64,000 bases of DNA from Streptomyces pristinaespiralis (lineage in GTDB: Bacteria; Actinomycetota; Actinomycetes; Streptomycetales; Streptomycetaceae): the NCBI RefSeq assembly GCF_001278075.1, contig NZ_CP011340.1, positions 3,720,001 to 3,784,000 on the forward strand. The letters are read 5' to 3'. This document shows positions 1 through 9,997 of this stretch, in pieces. Within the stretch, counting starts at the first letter, position 1, and each line of letters opens with the position of its first letter. A model generated the notes under the pieces. The model searched no databases and was not told where the DNA came from. It saw nothing but the letters and a program-made list of their open reading frames with translations. The translations under genes were made by a program, and so were the position numbers.

Positions 1-1073
1 ATACCCGGGATGAAGCCACCATACTTCTTCATGTTGTCCGCGACTTCCTCGGGGTTGAACGAGATCGCCACATAGAAGAAGGCGAAGAACACGATCAGAA
101 GGAAGTACGTGACGATGTAGTAGGGGTGATCACCCTTGACGAAGTGGGCTTCGATCCAGGTTTTCCAGCCGGACTGCGAGTTCGAGAACTGCGCGACGAG
201 CGCCGGGATGTACAGCAGCGACGAGGCGAAGATGACGGGAATCACACCCGCCTGGTTCACCTTGAGCGGGATGTAGGTGGACGTACCGCCGTACGACCTG
301 CGACCGATCATCCGCTTCGCGTACTGCACCGGGATGCGCCGCTGGGCCTGCTCGACGAAGACGACCAGCCCCACCATCACGAAGCCGATCAGGATGACCG
401 TGCCGAACTCGATCCAGCCCTGGGCGAGCTTGCCGCTCTCCTTGATCGCCCACAGGGCGCCCGGGAAGCCGGCGGCGATCGAGATGAACATGAGGATCGA
501 CATGCCGTTGCCGATGCCGCGGTCGGTGATGAGCTCACCGAGCCACATGACGGCCGCGGTACCGGCGGTCATGGTGACGACCATCACGATGGTGGTGAAG
601 ATCGAGCGGTCCGGCACGATCTCGTTGCCGACGGGGCAGCTGGCGAAGAGCGCGCCGCTCCGGGCGGTGGCGACGAGGCCGGTACCCTGCAGCACCGCGA
701 GCGCCACCGTCAGGTAACGCGTGTACTGCGTGATCTTCGCCGTGCCGGACTGACCCTCCTTCTTGAGGGCCTCCAGCCGCGGGATGACCACGGTCAGCAG
801 CTGCAGGATGATGCTCGCCGTGATGTACGGCATGATGCCGAGCGCGAAGATGGTGATCTGCAGCAGCGCTCCGCCGCTGAACATGTTCACCAGCCCGAAC
901 AGGCTGTTGTTGCCCTTCGTGGCCGCGTCGACACAGATCTGGACATTCTGATAACTGACACCGGGTACCGGGATGTGTGACCCGAGTCGGTACAGAACGA
1001 TGATGGCCAGTGTGAAGAGCAGCTTCTTGCGCAGGTCGGGCGTCTTGAACGCCCGGGCGAACGCGGTGAGCAC
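1..1073 (-). CDS. secY: Preprotein translocase subunit SecY (3' end outside window)
   Basis: SecY is the membrane channel of the Sec translocase and works with SecE (encoded at 36123-36410). The visible N-terminal 357 residues begin MLTAFARAFKTPDLRKKL and contain the usual series of hydrophobic membrane segments, including the GVSYQN, ALGIMPYI and FNPEEVADNMKKYGGFIPG stretches typical of SecY. Roughly the last 80 residues are missing, because the gene runs off the left edge. The start is a GTG at 1073. The gene is the last of the ribosomal protein operon seen here and is separated from rplO by a 222-base gap holding a hairpin. Confidence 0.97.
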   Translation of the reverse strand, partial: MLTAFARAFKTPDLRKKLLFTLAIIVLYRLGSHIPVPGVSYQNVQICVDAATKGNNSLFGLVNMFSGGALLQITIFALGIMPYITASIILQLLTVVIPRLEALKKEGQSGTAKITQYTRYLTVALAVLQGTGLVATARSGALFASCPVGNEIVPDRSIFTTIVMVVTMTAGTAAVMWLGELITDRGIGNGMSILMFISIAAGFPGALWAIKESGKLAQGWIEFGTVILIGFVMVGLVVFVEQAQRRIPVQYAKRMIGRRSYGGTSTYIPLKVNQAGVIPVIFASSLLYIPALVAQFSNSQSGWKTWIEAHFVKGDHPYYIVTYFLLIVFFAFFYVAISFNPEEVADNMKKYGGFIPG

Positions 1074-1236
1074 GGTGCCTCCTGCGACCCCCGCGCTACT
1101 GCGTCAGAGGTGACGGTCTTGAGGATCGACGAATACGTATCAGGCAAAATCCGCACGGGGCGCCAGTAGGCACACCGGGCTGAAGTTAACAACGCACGAC
1201 ACCTTACCGGCGACCGTGCCCCCCAAGGAACGACCA

Positions 1237-1270
1237 ACCGGGGATGCCCCTTATGAGAGGCATCCCCGGT
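1237..1270 (-). other. Hairpin in the rplO-secY gap
   Basis: A perfect 12-bp stem (1237-1248 with 1259-1270) with a 10-base loop lies just downstream of the rplO stop in the 222-base gap 1074-1295. No T-run follows on the transcribed strand, so it is more likely an RNA-processing site or partial terminator that lowers secY expression relative to the ribosomal genes. The rest of the gap may hold a secY promoter, but I see no convincing -35/-10 pair. Confidence 0.5.
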
Positions 1271-1295
1271 CGGATGTTCAAGCCATCGAGTCGTC

Positions 1296-1751
1296 TCAGA
1301 CGAGCTCGGTGACGGTGCCGCCGGCGGCGGCAATCTTCTCCTTGGCGGAACCGGAGACGGCGTCGACCGTCACCTGCAGCGCCACGGAGATCTCGCCCTG
1401 GCCCAGGACCTTGACGAGGCTGTTCTTGCGCACGGCACCCTTGTCGACCAGGTCGGCAACGGTGACCTCGCCACCCTCGGGGTAGAGGGCCGCGAGCTTG
1501 TCCAGGTTCACGACCTGGTACTCGGTGCGGAACGGGTTCTTGAAGCCCTTGAGCTTCGGGAGACGCATGTGGAGGGGCATCTGCCCACCCTCGAAGCGCT
1601 CCGGAACCTGGTAACGGGCCTTGGTGCCCTTGGTACCACGACCGGCCGTCTTACCCTTCGACGCCTCACCACGACCGACACGGGTCTTGGCGGTCTTGGC
1701 GCCCGGGGCGGGACGGAGGTTGTGGACCTTCAGCGGGTTCTGCTCCGCCAT
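1296..1751 (-). CDS. rplO: 50S ribosomal protein L15
   Basis: L15 binds 23S rRNA during late assembly of the large subunit. The 151-residue protein starts [19 protein letters not shown] and carries the basic Gly/Lys-rich N-terminal segment ([19 protein letters not shown]) and the [16 protein letters not shown] core typical of bacterial L15. Length is normal for actinobacteria. It follows rpmD with one base between, so the two are probably translationally coupled. It precedes secY, the common spc-operon order. Confidence 0.98.
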   Translation of the reverse strand: MAEQNPLKVHNLRPAPGAKTAKTRVGRGEASKGKTAGRGTKGTKARYQVPERFEGGQMPLHMRLPKLKGFKNPFRTEYQVVNLDKLAALYPEGGEVTVADLVDKGAVRKNSLVKVLGQGEISVALQVTVDAVSGSAKEKIAAAGGTVTELV

Positions 1752-1752
1752 G

Positions 1753-1935
1753 TCAGTCGACCTCCTCGACCGTCACGAGGTGGCGGACGGTGTGAACCAT
1801 TCCGCGGAACTCGGGGCGGTCCTCCTTGACGACCACGTCGTTCAGGCGCTTGAGCCCGAGCGAACGCAGGGTGTCACGGTGGTTCTGCTTGCTGCCGATG
1901 TACGACTTCGTCTGCGTGATCTTGAGGCGGGCCAT
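1753..1935 (-). CDS. rpmD: 50S ribosomal protein L30
   Basis: This is the small bacterial L30 (60 residues), a surface component of the large subunit. It begins [14 protein letters not shown] and has the [10 protein letters not shown] and MVHTVRHLV segments of the family. I chose the ATG at 1935 because it overlaps the rpsE stop codon by one base (TAATG), a normal translational-coupling arrangement. The longer upstream reading lies entirely inside rpsE. Confidence 0.97.
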   Translation of the reverse strand: MARLKITQTKSYIGSKQNHRDTLRSLGLKRLNDVVVKEDRPEFRGMVHTVRHLVTVEEVD

Positions 1936-2540
1936 TACGCACCCGCTCCCGCACGCGCACGGAGCAGAGCCGCGGGGGCGACGTCCTCGAGGGGCAGACC
2001 ACGGCGAGCCGCGATCTCCTCGGGACGCTGCAGGCCCTTGAGGGCCGCCACGGTCGCGTGCACGATGTTGATCGCGTTGTCCGAGCCGAGCGACTTCGAC
2101 AGGATGTCGTGCACGCCCGCGCACTCGAGCACGGCGCGCACCGGGCCACCGGCGATAACGCCGGTACCGGGGGAAGCCGGCTTGAGCAGGACGACGCCGG
2201 CAGCCTTCTCACCCTGGATCGGGTGAGGGATGGTGCCCTGGATACGGGGGACCTTGAAGAAGTGCTTCTTGGCCTCCTCAACACCCTTGGCGATGGCGGC
2301 CGGCACCTCCTTGGCCTTGCCGTAACCGACGCCTACGGTGCCGTCACCGTCACCCACCACGACGAGCGCGGTGAAGCTGAAGCGACGACCACCCTTGACA
2401 ACCTTGGCGACGCGGTTGATCGCGACAACGCGCTCAACGTACGCGGTCTTCTCGGCGGCAGCTGCGCCACCGTCGCGACCCTTCCGGTCCCGCCGCTCGC
2501 CGCCACCGGCACCGCTTCCGCGGCGCTGGGGTCCAGCCAT
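1935..2540 (-). CDS. rpsE: 30S ribosomal protein S5
   Basis: S5 lies near the decoding centre and affects translational accuracy. The 201-residue protein has a Gly/Arg-rich, poorly conserved N-terminal extension of about 35 residues ([16 protein letters not shown]) typical of actinobacteria. The S5 double-stranded-RNA-binding domain follows ([19 protein letters not shown]), then the C-terminal domain with [19 protein letters not shown]. It overlaps rpmD by one base. Confidence 0.98.
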   Translation of the reverse strand: MAGPQRRGSGAGGGERRDRKGRDGGAAAAEKTAYVERVVAINRVAKVVKGGRRFSFTALVVVGDGDGTVGVGYGKAKEVPAAIAKGVEEAKKHFFKVPRIQGTIPHPIQGEKAAGVVLLKPASPGTGVIAGGPVRAVLECAGVHDILSKSLGSDNAINIVHATVAALKGLQRPEEIAARRGLPLEDVAPAALLRARAGAGA

Positions 2541-2586
2541 TGGATTTACCTCTCTCTGTTACGTCCGTTAGTCCCGGAACCGGGGC

Positions 2587-2970
2587 TCAGAACTTCAGCC
2601 CGGCTTCGCGGGCGGCGTCAGCCAGAGCGGCAATGCGCCCGGCGTACCTGTTGCCACCACGGTCGAACACGACGGCCTCGACGCCGGCGGCCTTGGCGCG
2701 CTCGGCGACCAGGGAACCGACCTGCTTGGCCTGGGCGCTCTTGTCGCCCTCGCCACCACGGATCGAGGTGTCCAGGGTCGACGCCGACGCGAGCGTGTGG
2801 CCCGCGATGTCGTCGATGACCTGGGCCACGATGTGGCGGTTGGAACGCGTCACGACCAGGCGCGGACGCTCCGGCGTACCGGAGACGTTCTTGCGGACGC
2901 GGATGTGGCGGCGCTTGATGGCGGCGCGCTTGTACGCGTCGCCCTTGGCAATCTTCACACCGTATGCCAT
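2587..2970 (-). CDS. rplR: 50S ribosomal protein L18
   Basis: L18 binds 5S rRNA together with L5 and forms part of the central protuberance. The protein is 127 residues, with a basic start ([20 protein letters not shown]) and the conserved end [17 protein letters not shown]. It is preceded by rplF with three bases between and followed by rpsE after 46 bases, as in the standard spc operon. Confidence 0.98.
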   Translation of the reverse strand: MAYGVKIAKGDAYKRAAIKRRHIRVRKNVSGTPERPRLVVTRSNRHIVAQVIDDIAGHTLASASTLDTSIRGGEGDKSAQAKQVGSLVAERAKAAGVEAVVFDRGGNRYAGRIAALADAAREAGLKF

Positions 2971-2973
2971 GGC

Positions 2974-3513
2974 TTACTTACCCGCCTTTCCGACCTTGCG
3001 GCGGATGACCTCGCCCGCGTACTTCACGCCCTTGGCCTTGTACGGGTCGGGCTTGCGCAGCTTGCGGATGTTCGCGGCGACCTCGCCGACCTTCTGCTTG
3101 TCGATGCCCTCGACCGAGAACTTGGTCGGCGACTCGACCTTGAAGGAGATGCCTTCCGGCGCCTCCACCAGGATCGGGTGGCTGTAGCCGAGCTGGAACT
3201 CCAGGTTGGAGCCCTTCGCGGCGACGCGGTAACCGACACCGCTGATCTCGAGCGCCTTGGTGTATCCCTGGGTCACACCGGTGATCATGTTCGCCACCAG
3301 CGTGCGGGACAGGCCGTGCAGGGCCTTGTTCTGACGCTCGTCGTTGGGACGGGTGACGTTGAGCACGCCCTCCTCGCCCTTAACAATCTCGATCGGCGCA
3401 GCGACGGTGTGCGTGAGGGAGCCCTTCGGACCCTTCACCGCGACCGTGCGGCCATCGATGGTGACGTCCACACCGGCGGGAACCTGGATGGGGAGCTTGC
3501 CGATTCGCGACAT
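2974..3513 (-). CDS. rplF: 50S ribosomal protein L6
   Basis: L6 sits at the base of the L7/L12 stalk near the factor-binding site. The 179-residue protein starts [17 protein letters not shown], has two repeated L6 folds, and ends with the family signature [27 protein letters not shown] region. Length and order (rpsH upstream, rplR downstream) are as expected. Confidence 0.98.
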   Translation of the reverse strand: MSRIGKLPIQVPAGVDVTIDGRTVAVKGPKGSLTHTVAAPIEIVKGEEGVLNVTRPNDERQNKALHGLSRTLVANMITGVTQGYTKALEISGVGYRVAAKGSNLEFQLGYSHPILVEAPEGISFKVESPTKFSVEGIDKQKVGEVAANIRKLRKPDPYKAKGVKYAGEVIRRKVGKAGK

Positions 3514-3534
3514 TAGCTTTTCCTCCGTTCCCGA

Positions 3535-3933
3535 CTACCAGACGTAGGCGAGGACTTCCCCACCCACGCCCTTCTTCTGCGCCTGCTGGCCGGTCAGGAG
3601 ACCGTGGGACGTGGAGATGATCGCCACGCCCAGGCCGCCGAGAACCTTCGGCAGGTTGGTGGACTTCGCGTAAACACGCAGACCCGGCTTGGAGATGCGC
3701 TTGATGCCGGCGATCGAACGCTCACGGTTCGGGCCGAACTTCAGCTCGAGGACGAGGTTCTTGCCGACCTCGGCGTCCTCGACCTTCCAGCCGGTGATGA
3801 AACCCTCCTGCTGGAGGATCTCGGCGATGTGCGACTTGATCTTGCTGTGCGGCATCACCACGGAGTCGTGGTACGCCGAGTTCGCGTTACGCAGACGCGT
3901 CAGCATGTCTGCGATCGGATCAGTCATGGTCAT
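3535..3933 (-). CDS. rpsH: 30S ribosomal protein S8
   Basis: S8 is a primary 16S rRNA-binding protein and in some bacteria represses its own operon. The ATG at 3933 gives [18 protein letters not shown], a 132-residue protein of standard length. A longer upstream reading adds 42 residues that do not resemble S8. The C terminus [22 protein letters not shown] carries the S8 signature region. An unusually long gap (3934-4142) separates it from rpsZ. Confidence 0.97.
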   Translation of the reverse strand: MTMTDPIADMLTRLRNANSAYHDSVVMPHSKIKSHIAEILQQEGFITGWKVEDAEVGKNLVLELKFGPNRERSIAGIKRISKPGLRVYAKSTNLPKVLGGLGVAIISTSHGLLTGQQAQKKGVGGEVLAYVW

Positions 3934-4142
3934 GAATTGGCCTTCGGCCTCTCTCGCCGGGGTTTCCTGTATGCGCCATCCCTCTCCCCACACAGGGGCG
4001 GGACGGGTGCGGCGCGGGGACCTACGGCGTAGTAAGTCGTACGGGCGGCAGACGCCCAACCCTCCTAGCCTAAGCCATGGAGAGAAGGGCCCCTGCCAAC
4101 CCTCTGCTTACCGAGAGACTCCGGTTGTCCCGATTAAGGGGA
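3934..4142 (-). other. 209-base untranslated gap upstream of rpsH
   Basis: Most genes of this operon are within 50 bases of each other, but 209 bases separate rpsZ from rpsH. No gene is convincing here. On the transcribed strand the gap has a TAGGCT-like -10 region around 4065-4080 without a well-spaced -35, plus GC-rich inverted repeats. It could hold an internal promoter or a regulatory structure. Confidence 0.35.
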
Positions 4143-4328
4143 CTACCAGGAGCTCTTGGTCACGCCCGGCAGCTCGCCACGGTGAGCCATCTCACGAAGG
4201 CACACGCGGCAGAGGCCGAACTTGCGGTACACGGAGTGCGGGCGGCCGCAGCGCTGGCAGCGGGTGTACGCACGCACACCGAACTTGGGCTTACGAGCAG
4301 CCTTGGCAATAAGAGCCTTCTTCGCCAT
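4143..4328 (-). CDS. rpsZ: 30S ribosomal protein S14, zinc-binding type Z
   Basis: S14 helps assemble the head of the small subunit. This 61-residue protein ([16 protein letters not shown] start) is the short zinc-binding form, with two CxxC pairs at C24/C27 and C40/C43. I chose the ATG at 4328 over a longer upstream reading because it gives the exact family length and begins right after the rplE stop at 4334. It is often named rpsN or rpsZ. A zinc-free paralogue, if present, would be elsewhere. Confidence 0.97.
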   Translation of the reverse strand: MAKKALIAKAARKPKFGVRAYTRCQRCGRPHSVYRKFGLCRVCLREMAHRGELPGVTKSSW

Positions 4329-4333
4329 CTCGC

Positions 4334-4891
4334 TTACGCCTCCTTGAACGGGAAGCCGAGGTGACGCAGAAGGGCTCGGCCCTCGTCGTCGTTGGTCGCC
4401 GTGGTGACCACGGTGATGTCCATACCCCGGACGCGGTCGATCTTGTCCTGGTCGATCTCGTGGAACATGACCTGCTCCGTGAGACCGAAGGTGTAGTTGC
4501 CACGGCCGTCGAACTGCTTGGGGGACAGACCACGGAAGTCGCGGATGCGCGGAAGCGCGAGCGACAGGGTGCGGTCCAGGAACTCCCACATGCGGTCGCC
4601 ACGAAGCGTGACGTGGGCACCGATCGGCTGACCCTCACGCAGCTTGAACTGCGCGATGGACTTGCGGGCCTTGGTGACGGCCGGCTTCTGACCGGTGATC
4701 GTGGTGAGGTCGCGAATCGCGCCGTCCATCAGCTTGGAGTCGCGGGCGGCGTCGCCCACACCCATGTTGACCACGATCTTGACGAGGCCGGGAACCTGCA
4801 TGACGTTCTCGTAGGAGAACTCCTCACGCAGCTTGCCCGCGATCTCCTCGCGGTACTTCGTCTTCAGACGCGGAGTGGTGGTGGTAGCCAT
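4334..4891 (-). CDS. rplE: 50S ribosomal protein L5
   Basis: L5 binds 5S rRNA and contacts the P-site tRNA. The 185-residue protein has the conserved [12 protein letters not shown] and GHQP-like ([21 protein letters not shown]) segments and the [19 protein letters not shown] motif. It overlaps the rplX stop by one base, giving tight coupling, and rpsZ follows after five bases. Confidence 0.98.
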   Translation of the reverse strand: MATTTTPRLKTKYREEIAGKLREEFSYENVMQVPGLVKIVVNMGVGDAARDSKLMDGAIRDLTTITGQKPAVTKARKSIAQFKLREGQPIGAHVTLRGDRMWEFLDRTLSLALPRIRDFRGLSPKQFDGRGNYTFGLTEQVMFHEIDQDKIDRVRGMDITVVTTATNDDEGRALLRHLGFPFKEA

Positions 4892-5214
4892 CAGATGTCC
4901 TCACCCGTCCGCTTGGCAACGCGGATCTTGTTGCCCTCGTCGTCGAAGCGGAAACCGACGCGGGTCACGACCTTCTTGCCGTCCTTCTCCACGACGAGCT
5001 GAACATTGCTCACGTGAATGGGGGCCTCGGTCGTGACGATGCCACCGGTCTGCGAACCACGAGCGGTCTGGCCGGCCTTGGTGTGCTTCTTGACCCGGTT
5101 GACACCCTCGACCAGGACGCGGTCCTCGCGGGGGAAGGCCGCGATGACCTTGCCCTGCTTGCCCTTGTCCTTACCGGTGATGACCTGAACCAGGTCGCCC
5201 TTCTTGATCTTCAT
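4891..5214 (-). CDS. rplX: 50S ribosomal protein L24
   Basis: L24 initiates large-subunit assembly by binding the 5' end of 23S rRNA. The protein is 107 residues and begins [19 protein letters not shown], the KOW motif shared with NusG. Length is typical. The neighbours rplN (two bases upstream) and rplE (one-base overlap) match the spc operon. Confidence 0.98.
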   Translation of the reverse strand: MKIKKGDLVQVITGKDKGKQGKVIAAFPREDRVLVEGVNRVKKHTKAGQTARGSQTGGIVTTEAPIHVSNVQLVVEKDGKKVVTRVGFRFDDEGNKIRVAKRTGEDI

Positions 5215-5216
5215 GC

Positions 5217-5585
5217 TTACAGCACCTCCGGCGCGAGCGAGATGATCTTCATGAACTTCTTCTCGCGCAGCTCACGGCCCACCGGGCCGAAGATACGGGT
5301 GCCGCGAGGGTCGCCGTCGTTCTTCAGAATGACGGCGGCGTTCTCGTCGAAGCGGATGTACGAGCCGTCCTGACGACGACGCTCCTTGACGGTGCGAACG
5401 ATGACCGCCTTGACGACGTCACCCTTCTTCACGTTGCCACCGGGGATCGCGTCCTTGACGGTGGCGACGATGACGTCACCGATGCCCGCGTAGCGGCGAC
5501 CGGAGCCACCGAGAACACGGATGCAAAGGATCTCCTTGGCACCAGTGTTGTCGGCGACGCGCAGTCGCGACTCCTGCTGGATCAC
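5217..5585 (-). CDS. rplN: 50S ribosomal protein L14
   Basis: L14 forms part of the subunit interface. The 122-residue protein begins [19 protein letters not shown] and contains [15 protein letters not shown] and [20 protein letters not shown], both family signatures. A hairpin-containing gap of 108 bases separates it from rpsQ, which in many bacteria marks the S10/spc boundary. Confidence 0.98.
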   Translation of the reverse strand: MIQQESRLRVADNTGAKEILCIRVLGGSGRRYAGIGDVIVATVKDAIPGGNVKKGDVVKAVIVRTVKERRRQDGSYIRFDENAAVILKNDGDPRGTRIFGPVGRELREKKFMKIISLAPEVL

Positions 5586-5617
5586 GTCTATCTCCTGATT
5601 GTCTGCCGGTTCCCGGC

Positions 5618-5648
5618 GGGGGCTCCCCTCTTACGAGGGGACGCCCCC
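5618..5648 (-). other. Strong hairpin between rpsQ and rplN
   Basis: The arms 5618-5630 and 5635-5648 pair over 12-13 bp with one bulged base and a four-base loop (ttac). It sits in the middle of the 108-base gap 5586-5693. No T-run follows in the direction of transcription. It probably marks an mRNA-processing site or attenuator at the old S10/spc junction rather than a full terminator. Confidence 0.55.
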
Positions 5649-5693
5649 ACCGAGCCTGGCGGAACGAACTCGAAGGGTTACCCCTTCAAGCAA

Positions 5694-5978
5694 TTACTTG
5701 GCCTTCTCGAGGATCTCGACGATGCGCCAGCGCTTGGTCGCCGACAGCGGACGCGTCTCCATGATGAGGACGCGGTCGCCGACGCCGGCAGCGTTCTGCT
5801 CGTCGTGCGCCTTGAGCTTGTTGGTACGGCGGATGACCTTGCCGTACAGCGCGTGCTTCACGCGGTCCTCGACAGCGACGACGACGGTCTTGTCCATCTT
5901 GTCGCTGACGACGAGACCCTCACGGGTCTTGCGGAAACCGCGGGCGGTCTTGTCTTCAGTCACGTTGCTCTCGCTCAT
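5694..5978 (-). CDS. rpsQ: 30S ribosomal protein S17
   Basis: S17 is a primary 16S rRNA-binding protein with an OB fold. This 94-residue form has an N-terminal tail of about 20 residues and then the [16 protein letters not shown] motif, with MHDE-like [15 protein letters not shown] in the middle. The start overlaps the rpmC stop by one base. Confidence 0.97.
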   Translation of the reverse strand: MSESNVTEDKTARGFRKTREGLVVSDKMDKTVVVAVEDRVKHALYGKVIRRTNKLKAHDEQNAAGVGDRVLIMETRPLSATKRWRIVEILEKAK

Positions 5979-6202
5979 CAGGCGCTCTCCACCGTCTCGA
6001 TGCCCAGCTCGCGCTCACGCATCAGGGTGTAGATCCGCGCGATGTCCTTGCGGACGGCCTTCAGCCGGCCGTGGTTCTCGAGCTGACCGGTCGCCGCCTG
6101 GAAGCGGAGGTTGAACAGCTCTTCCTTGGCCTCGCGGAGCTTGGCAACAAGCTCCTCGTTGCCCAGCTCGCGCAGCTCGGACGCCTTGGTACCGGCCGAC
6201 AT
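5978..6202 (-). CDS. rpmC: 50S ribosomal protein L29
   Basis: L29 lies near the peptide exit tunnel. The coiled-coil-like protein ([18 protein letters not shown]) is 74 residues from the ATG at 6202. That ATG overlaps the rplP stop (TGATG), which favours it over the adjacent GTG at 6205. The [20 protein letters not shown] segment is the family signature. Confidence 0.96.
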   Translation of the reverse strand: MSAGTKASELRELGNEELVAKLREAKEELFNLRFQAATGQLENHGRLKAVRKDIARIYTLMRERELGIETVESA

Positions 6203-6621
6203 CACGCTTCACCTGCCTCGCGCTTGACGATCCGGCACTTCATCGGCAGCTTGTGGGCCGCGCGAGTCAGAGCCTCACGTGCAATCTTTTCGTTCGGGTA
6301 GGACAGCTCGAACATGACCCGGCCCGGGTGCACGTTCGCGACCCACCACTCGGGGGAACCCTTACCGGAACCCATGCGGGTCTCGGCGGGCTTCTTCGTC
6401 AGCGGACGGTCCGGGTAGATGTTGATCCAGACCTTGCCGCCACGCTTGATGTGGCGGGTCATCGCGATACGAGCCGCCTCGATCTGGCGGTTGGTCACGT
6501 ACGCCGGAGTCATGGCCTGGATGCCGTACTCGCCGAACGCAACCGTCGTACCACCCTTGGCCATACCGCGGCGCTTCGGGTGGTGCTGCTTGCGGTGCTT
6601 GACCCTACGGGGGATCAGCAT
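6202..6621 (-). CDS. rplP: 50S ribosomal protein L16
   Basis: L16 helps shape the A site and peptidyl-transferase centre. The 139-residue protein begins [19 protein letters not shown] and contains [20 protein letters not shown] and [17 protein letters not shown], both diagnostic. It lies five bases after rpsC. Confidence 0.98.
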   Translation of the reverse strand: MLIPRRVKHRKQHHPKRRGMAKGGTTVAFGEYGIQAMTPAYVTNRQIEAARIAMTRHIKRGGKVWINIYPDRPLTKKPAETRMGSGKGSPEWWVANVHPGRVMFELSYPNEKIAREALTRAAHKLPMKCRIVKREAGEA

Positions 6622-6626
6622 TTCGG

Positions 6627-7457
6627 TCAGGCCTCCGTTCCGGTGCTCTCAGCAGCCGGAGCGGCGGCGGGAGCGTCGGCCTTGGGGGCCTCGGCAGCCG
6701 GAGCCTGCTGCGGCTTGCGACCGCGACCGCCACGCTCGCCACCGCGGCCACCACGGGCCGGGCGGTCAGCGCCACCACGGGCCGGGCGGTTGCCGGCGCG
6801 GGCAGCAGCGTTCTCGGCGCGGACCTCGGCGATGTTCTTGACGTCGCCCTTGTAGATCCAGACCTTCACGCCGATGCGGCCGAAGGTCGTCTTGGCCTCG
6901 AAGAAGCCGTACTCGACGTTCGCGCGCAGCGTGTGCAGCGGCACACGACCCTCGCGGTAGAACTCCGAGCGGGACATCTCGGCGCCGCCGAGACGACCGC
7001 CACACTGGATCTTGATGCCCTTGGCGCCGGCCTTCATCGCCGACTGCATGCTCTTACGCATGGCGCGGCGGAAGGAGACGCGGGAGGACAGCTGCTCGGC
7101 AACGGCCTGGGCCACCAGCTGAGCGTCGACCTCGGGGTTCTTGACCTCGAGGATGTTCAGCTGGACCTGCTTGCCCGTGAGCTTCTCGAGGTCGCCGCGG
7201 ATGCGGTCGGCCTCGGCGCCACGGCGGCCGATGACGATGCCGGGACGCGCGGTGTGGATGTCCACCCGCACGCGGTCACGGGTGCGCTCGATCTCAACCT
7301 TCGAGATGCCGGCGCGCTCCATGCCGGACGTCATCATCCGACGGATGGCGACGTCTTCCTTGACGTAGTCCTTGTACAGCTTGTCGGCGTACCAGCGGGA
7401 CTTGAAGTCCGTGGTGATACCGAGCCGGAACCCGTGCGGGTTTACCTTCTGGCCCAT
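6627..7457 (-). CDS. rpsC: 30S ribosomal protein S3 with RGG-rich tail
   Basis: S3 forms part of the mRNA entry channel and has helicase-like activity with S4 and S5. The N-terminal KH domain ([19 protein letters not shown]) and C-terminal domain ([20 protein letters not shown]) are intact. At 276 residues it is about 40 longer than the E. coli protein. The extra residues form a tail of RGG/RPARGG repeats followed by an Ala/Pro/Glu-rich end, as is common in actinobacteria. It overlaps the rplV stop by one base. Confidence 0.98.
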   Translation of the reverse strand: MGQKVNPHGFRLGITTDFKSRWYADKLYKDYVKEDVAIRRMMTSGMERAGISKVEIERTRDRVRVDIHTARPGIVIGRRGAEADRIRGDLEKLTGKQVQLNILEVKNPEVDAQLVAQAVAEQLSSRVSFRRAMRKSMQSAMKAGAKGIKIQCGGRLGGAEMSRSEFYREGRVPLHTLRANVEYGFFEAKTTFGRIGVKVWIYKGDVKNIAEVRAENAAARAGNRPARGGADRPARGGRGGERGGRGRKPQQAPAAEAPKADAPAAAPAAESTGTEA

Positions 7458-7804
7458 TACCGGGTTCCTTCCTTGCTGCTGACGACCACGGTGATGTGGC
7501 TGGTCCGCTTACGGATCCGGTAGGCACGGCCCTGAGCACGCGGACGGAACCGCTTCAGGGTCGGACCCTCGTCCACGTACGCCTCGCTGATGACCAGCGA
7601 AGAGGCGTCGGTGTGGTCGTAGTTGTGCGCGGCGTTGGCAATGGCGCTGTCCAGCACCTTGCCGACCGGCACGCTCGCGGCCTGCGGGGCGAAACGCAGG
7701 ACCGCCTGAGCCTCCGTGGCATCCATGCCACGGATGAGGTCCACCACTCGGCGGGCCTTCATGGGCGTGACGCGGATGTACCGCGCCTGGGCCCTGGCTT
7801 CCAT
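7457..7804 (-). CDS. rplV: 50S ribosomal protein L22
   Basis: L22 lines the exit tunnel and is a site of macrolide-resistance mutations. I chose the ATG at 7804 ([20 protein letters not shown]), which gives the standard 115 residues and has an AAGGGA ribosome-binding site seven bases upstream. An in-frame start at 7828 would add eight residues. The C-terminal hairpin [20 protein letters not shown] is wild type in appearance. Confidence 0.96.
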   Translation of the reverse strand: MEARAQARYIRVTPMKARRVVDLIRGMDATEAQAVLRFAPQAASVPVGKVLDSAIANAAHNYDHTDASSLVISEAYVDEGPTLKRFRPRAQGRAYRIRKRTSHITVVVSSKEGTR

Positions 7805-7847
7805 GGTTGTCCCTTCGGTGTAAGTCATTAGTCGTTCCACCCCGCGG

Positions 7848-8129
7848 TTAGCGGCGCTTCGACTTCCGGTCGTCCTTGACGTGGCCGCGGAAGGTGCGAG
7901 TCGGCGAGAACTCGCCGAGCTTGTGGCCGACCATCGACTCGGTGACGAACACCGGGACATGGGTCTTGCCGTTGTGCACCGCGATCGTGTGGCCCAGCAT
8001 GGCCGGGACGATCATCGAGCGACGGGACCAGGTCTTGATGACGTTCTTGGTGCCGGCTTCGTTCTGTACGTCCACCTTCTTGATCAGGTGGTCGTCGACG
8101 AAGGGCCCCTTCTTGAGACTGCGCGGCAT
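7848..8129 (-). CDS. rpsS: 30S ribosomal protein S19
   Basis: S19 lies in the head of the small subunit and contacts tRNA at the A site. The 93-residue protein starts [19 protein letters not shown] and contains the family signature for [20 protein letters not shown]. It sits 12 bases after rplB and 43 bases before rplV, in the usual order. Confidence 0.98.
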   Translation of the reverse strand: MPRSLKKGPFVDDHLIKKVDVQNEAGTKNVIKTWSRRSMIVPAMLGHTIAVHNGKTHVPVFVTESMVGHKLGEFSPTRTFRGHVKDDRKSKRR

Positions 8130-8141
8130 CTAAACCCGCTC

Positions 8142-8978
8142 CTAGCGCTTCTTGTTCGTCTTGCGGCGGCGGACGATGTACTTGTTGCTCGCCTTCTTGG
8201 GAGAACGAGTACGACCCTCCTTCTGACCCCACGGGGAGACCGGGTGGCGACCACCGGAGGTCTTGCCCTCACCACCACCGTGCGGGTGGTCAACCGGGTT
8301 CATCGCGACACCGCGGACGGTCGGGCGAACGCCCTTCCAGCGCAGACGGCCGGCCTTGCCCCAGTTGATGTTCGACTGCTCGGCGTTGCCGACCTCGCCG
8401 ACCGTGGCGCGGCAGCGGATGTCGACCAGGCGAATCTCGCCGGACGGCATACGCAGGTGGGCCATCTGGCCCTCCTTCGCCAGCAGCTGCACGGAGGCAC
8501 CCGCGGAACGGGCGAACTTCGCGCCGCCGCCGGGCCGCAGCTCGATGGCGTGGATGGTCGTACCGACCGGGATGTTGCGCAGCGCCAGGTTGTTACCGGG
8601 CTTGATGTCGGCGCCGGGGCCGTTCTCGACCCGGTCGCCCTGGCTCAGGCCACGGGGGGCGATGATGTAGCGCTTCTCGCCGTCTGCGTAGTGCAGGAGC
8701 GCGATGCGCGCGGTGCGGTTGGGGTCGTACTCGATGTGAGCGACCTTGGCCGGCACGCCGTCCTTGTCGTGACGACGGAAGTCGATCACGCGGTAGGCGC
8801 GCTTGTGGCCACCGCCCTGGTGACGGACGGTCACACGACCGGTGTTGTTACGGCCGCCCTTGCTGTGCAGGGGGCGGACCAGCGACTTCTCCGGCGTGGA
8901 CCGCGTGATCTCGACGAAGTCGGCGACGCTGGAGCCACGACGGCCCGGAGTCGTCGGCTTGTACTTGCGGATACCCAT
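8142..8978 (-). CDS. rplB: 50S ribosomal protein L2
   Basis: L2 is one of the most conserved ribosomal proteins and supports the peptidyl-transferase centre. The 278-residue protein begins [18 protein letters not shown] and has the essential [20 protein letters not shown] region, including the catalytically implicated histidine. Length is normal. Confidence 0.98.
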   Translation of the reverse strand: MGIRKYKPTTPGRRGSSVADFVEITRSTPEKSLVRPLHSKGGRNNTGRVTVRHQGGGHKRAYRVIDFRRHDKDGVPAKVAHIEYDPNRTARIALLHYADGEKRYIIAPRGLSQGDRVENGPGADIKPGNNLALRNIPVGTTIHAIELRPGGGAKFARSAGASVQLLAKEGQMAHLRMPSGEIRLVDIRCRATVGEVGNAEQSNINWGKAGRLRWKGVRPTVRGVAMNPVDHPHGGGEGKTSGGRHPVSPWGQKEGRTRSPKKASNKYIVRRRKTNKKR

Positions 8979-8989
8979 TTCTCAGTCCT

Positions 8990-9005
8990 CGTCCGATATC
9001 GGACG
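8990..9005 (-). other. 16-base perfect palindrome before rplB
   Basis: The sequence CGTCCGATATCGGACG is a perfect palindrome in the 40-base rplW-rplB gap, 11 bases ahead of the rplB start. In RNA it folds into a 6-bp stem with an AUAU loop, so it may influence rplB ribosome access. Nothing else supports a function. Confidence 0.4.
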
Positions 9006-9018
9006 ATCCAGACCGCCG

Positions 9019-9342
9019 TTAGGCGGTCGGACCGCCGAAGATGTCGATACGGTCGCCCTCGGCAAGGGTCACGATGGCGCGCTTGGTGTTGGCGCGCTTG
9101 CCGAAACCGGTGCGGGTGCGCTTGCGCTTGCCCTGACGGTTGATCGTGTTGACCCCGGTGACCTTGACCGAGAAGACCGCCTCGACGGCCTGCTTGATCT
9201 GGGTCTTGTTGGAGCCGGGCGCGACGATGAACGTGTACTTGTTCTCGTCGAGCAGGGCGTAGCTCTTCTCGGACACAACCGGCTTGACGAGAACGTCGCG
9301 CGGGTCCGTGAAGGTCTTGCTGGTTACGGTCGCCTCGGACAT
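9019..9342 (-). CDS. rplW: 50S ribosomal protein L23
   Basis: L23 is at the exit-tunnel opening and is the docking site for trigger factor and SRP. The 107-residue protein contains [19 protein letters not shown] and a basic loop ([20 protein letters not shown]). Its start overlaps the rplD stop by one base. Confidence 0.98.
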   Translation of the reverse strand: MSEATVTSKTFTDPRDVLVKPVVSEKSYALLDENKYTFIVAPGSNKTQIKQAVEAVFSVKVTGVNTINRQGKRKRTRTGFGKRANTKRAIVTLAEGDRIDIFGGPTA

Positions 9343-9992
9343 CAGACGTCGCTCCCTTCGGTCTCAGCGGCCTTGGGGCCAGACACGAAGGACTCGAAGG
9401 CGGCCTTGGTGAAGACCACGTCGTCGGAGACGAGCACGTCGTACGTGTTCAGCTGGCCCGGCTCCAGGATGTGCACCTGGGGCAGGTTGCGGGCGGACAG
9501 CCACGCGGCCTCGTCGGCGCGGTCGACGACCAGGAGCAGGTTCTTGCGCTCACTGATCTTGCCGAACAGCGTCTTCGCTGCCTTGGTGGAGACCTCGCCC
9601 TCGACCACGCCGGAGACGACGTGGATGCGGGAGTGACGGGCCCGGTCGGTGAGGGCACCGCGCAGGGCGGCGGCCTTCATCTTCTTCGGGGTCCGCTGCG
9701 AGTAGTCACGCGGCACGGGGCCGTGGACGACGCCACCGCCGGCGAACTGAGGCGCACGGGTCGAACCCTGACGGGCGCGGCCGGTGCCCTTCTGGCGGTA
9801 AGGCTTCTTGCCACCACCGCGGACCTCGCCACGCGTCTTGACCTTGTGCGTGCCCTGACGGGCAGCGGCCAGCTGCGCGACGACGACCTGGTGGATCAGC
9901 GGGATGCTGACCTTGGCGTCGAAGATCTCGGCCGGGAGCTCAACGGTCCCGGACTTGTCGCCCGCGGGCGACAGGATGTCAATGGTGCTCAT
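9342..9992 (-). CDS. rplD: 50S ribosomal protein L4
   Basis: L4 binds 23S rRNA and lines the exit tunnel; in E. coli it also represses the S10 operon. The 216-residue protein contains the tunnel loop region [20 protein letters not shown] and the downstream [20 protein letters not shown]. Five bases separate it from rplC. Confidence 0.98.
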   Translation of the reverse strand: MSTIDILSPAGDKSGTVELPAEIFDAKVSIPLIHQVVVAQLAAARQGTHKVKTRGEVRGGGKKPYRQKGTGRARQGSTRAPQFAGGGVVHGPVPRDYSQRTPKKMKAAALRGALTDRARHSRIHVVSGVVEGEVSTKAAKTLFGKISERKNLLLVVDRADEAAWLSARNLPQVHILEPGQLNTYDVLVSDDVVFTKAAFESFVSGPKAAETEGSDV

Positions 9993-9997
9993 AGTCC

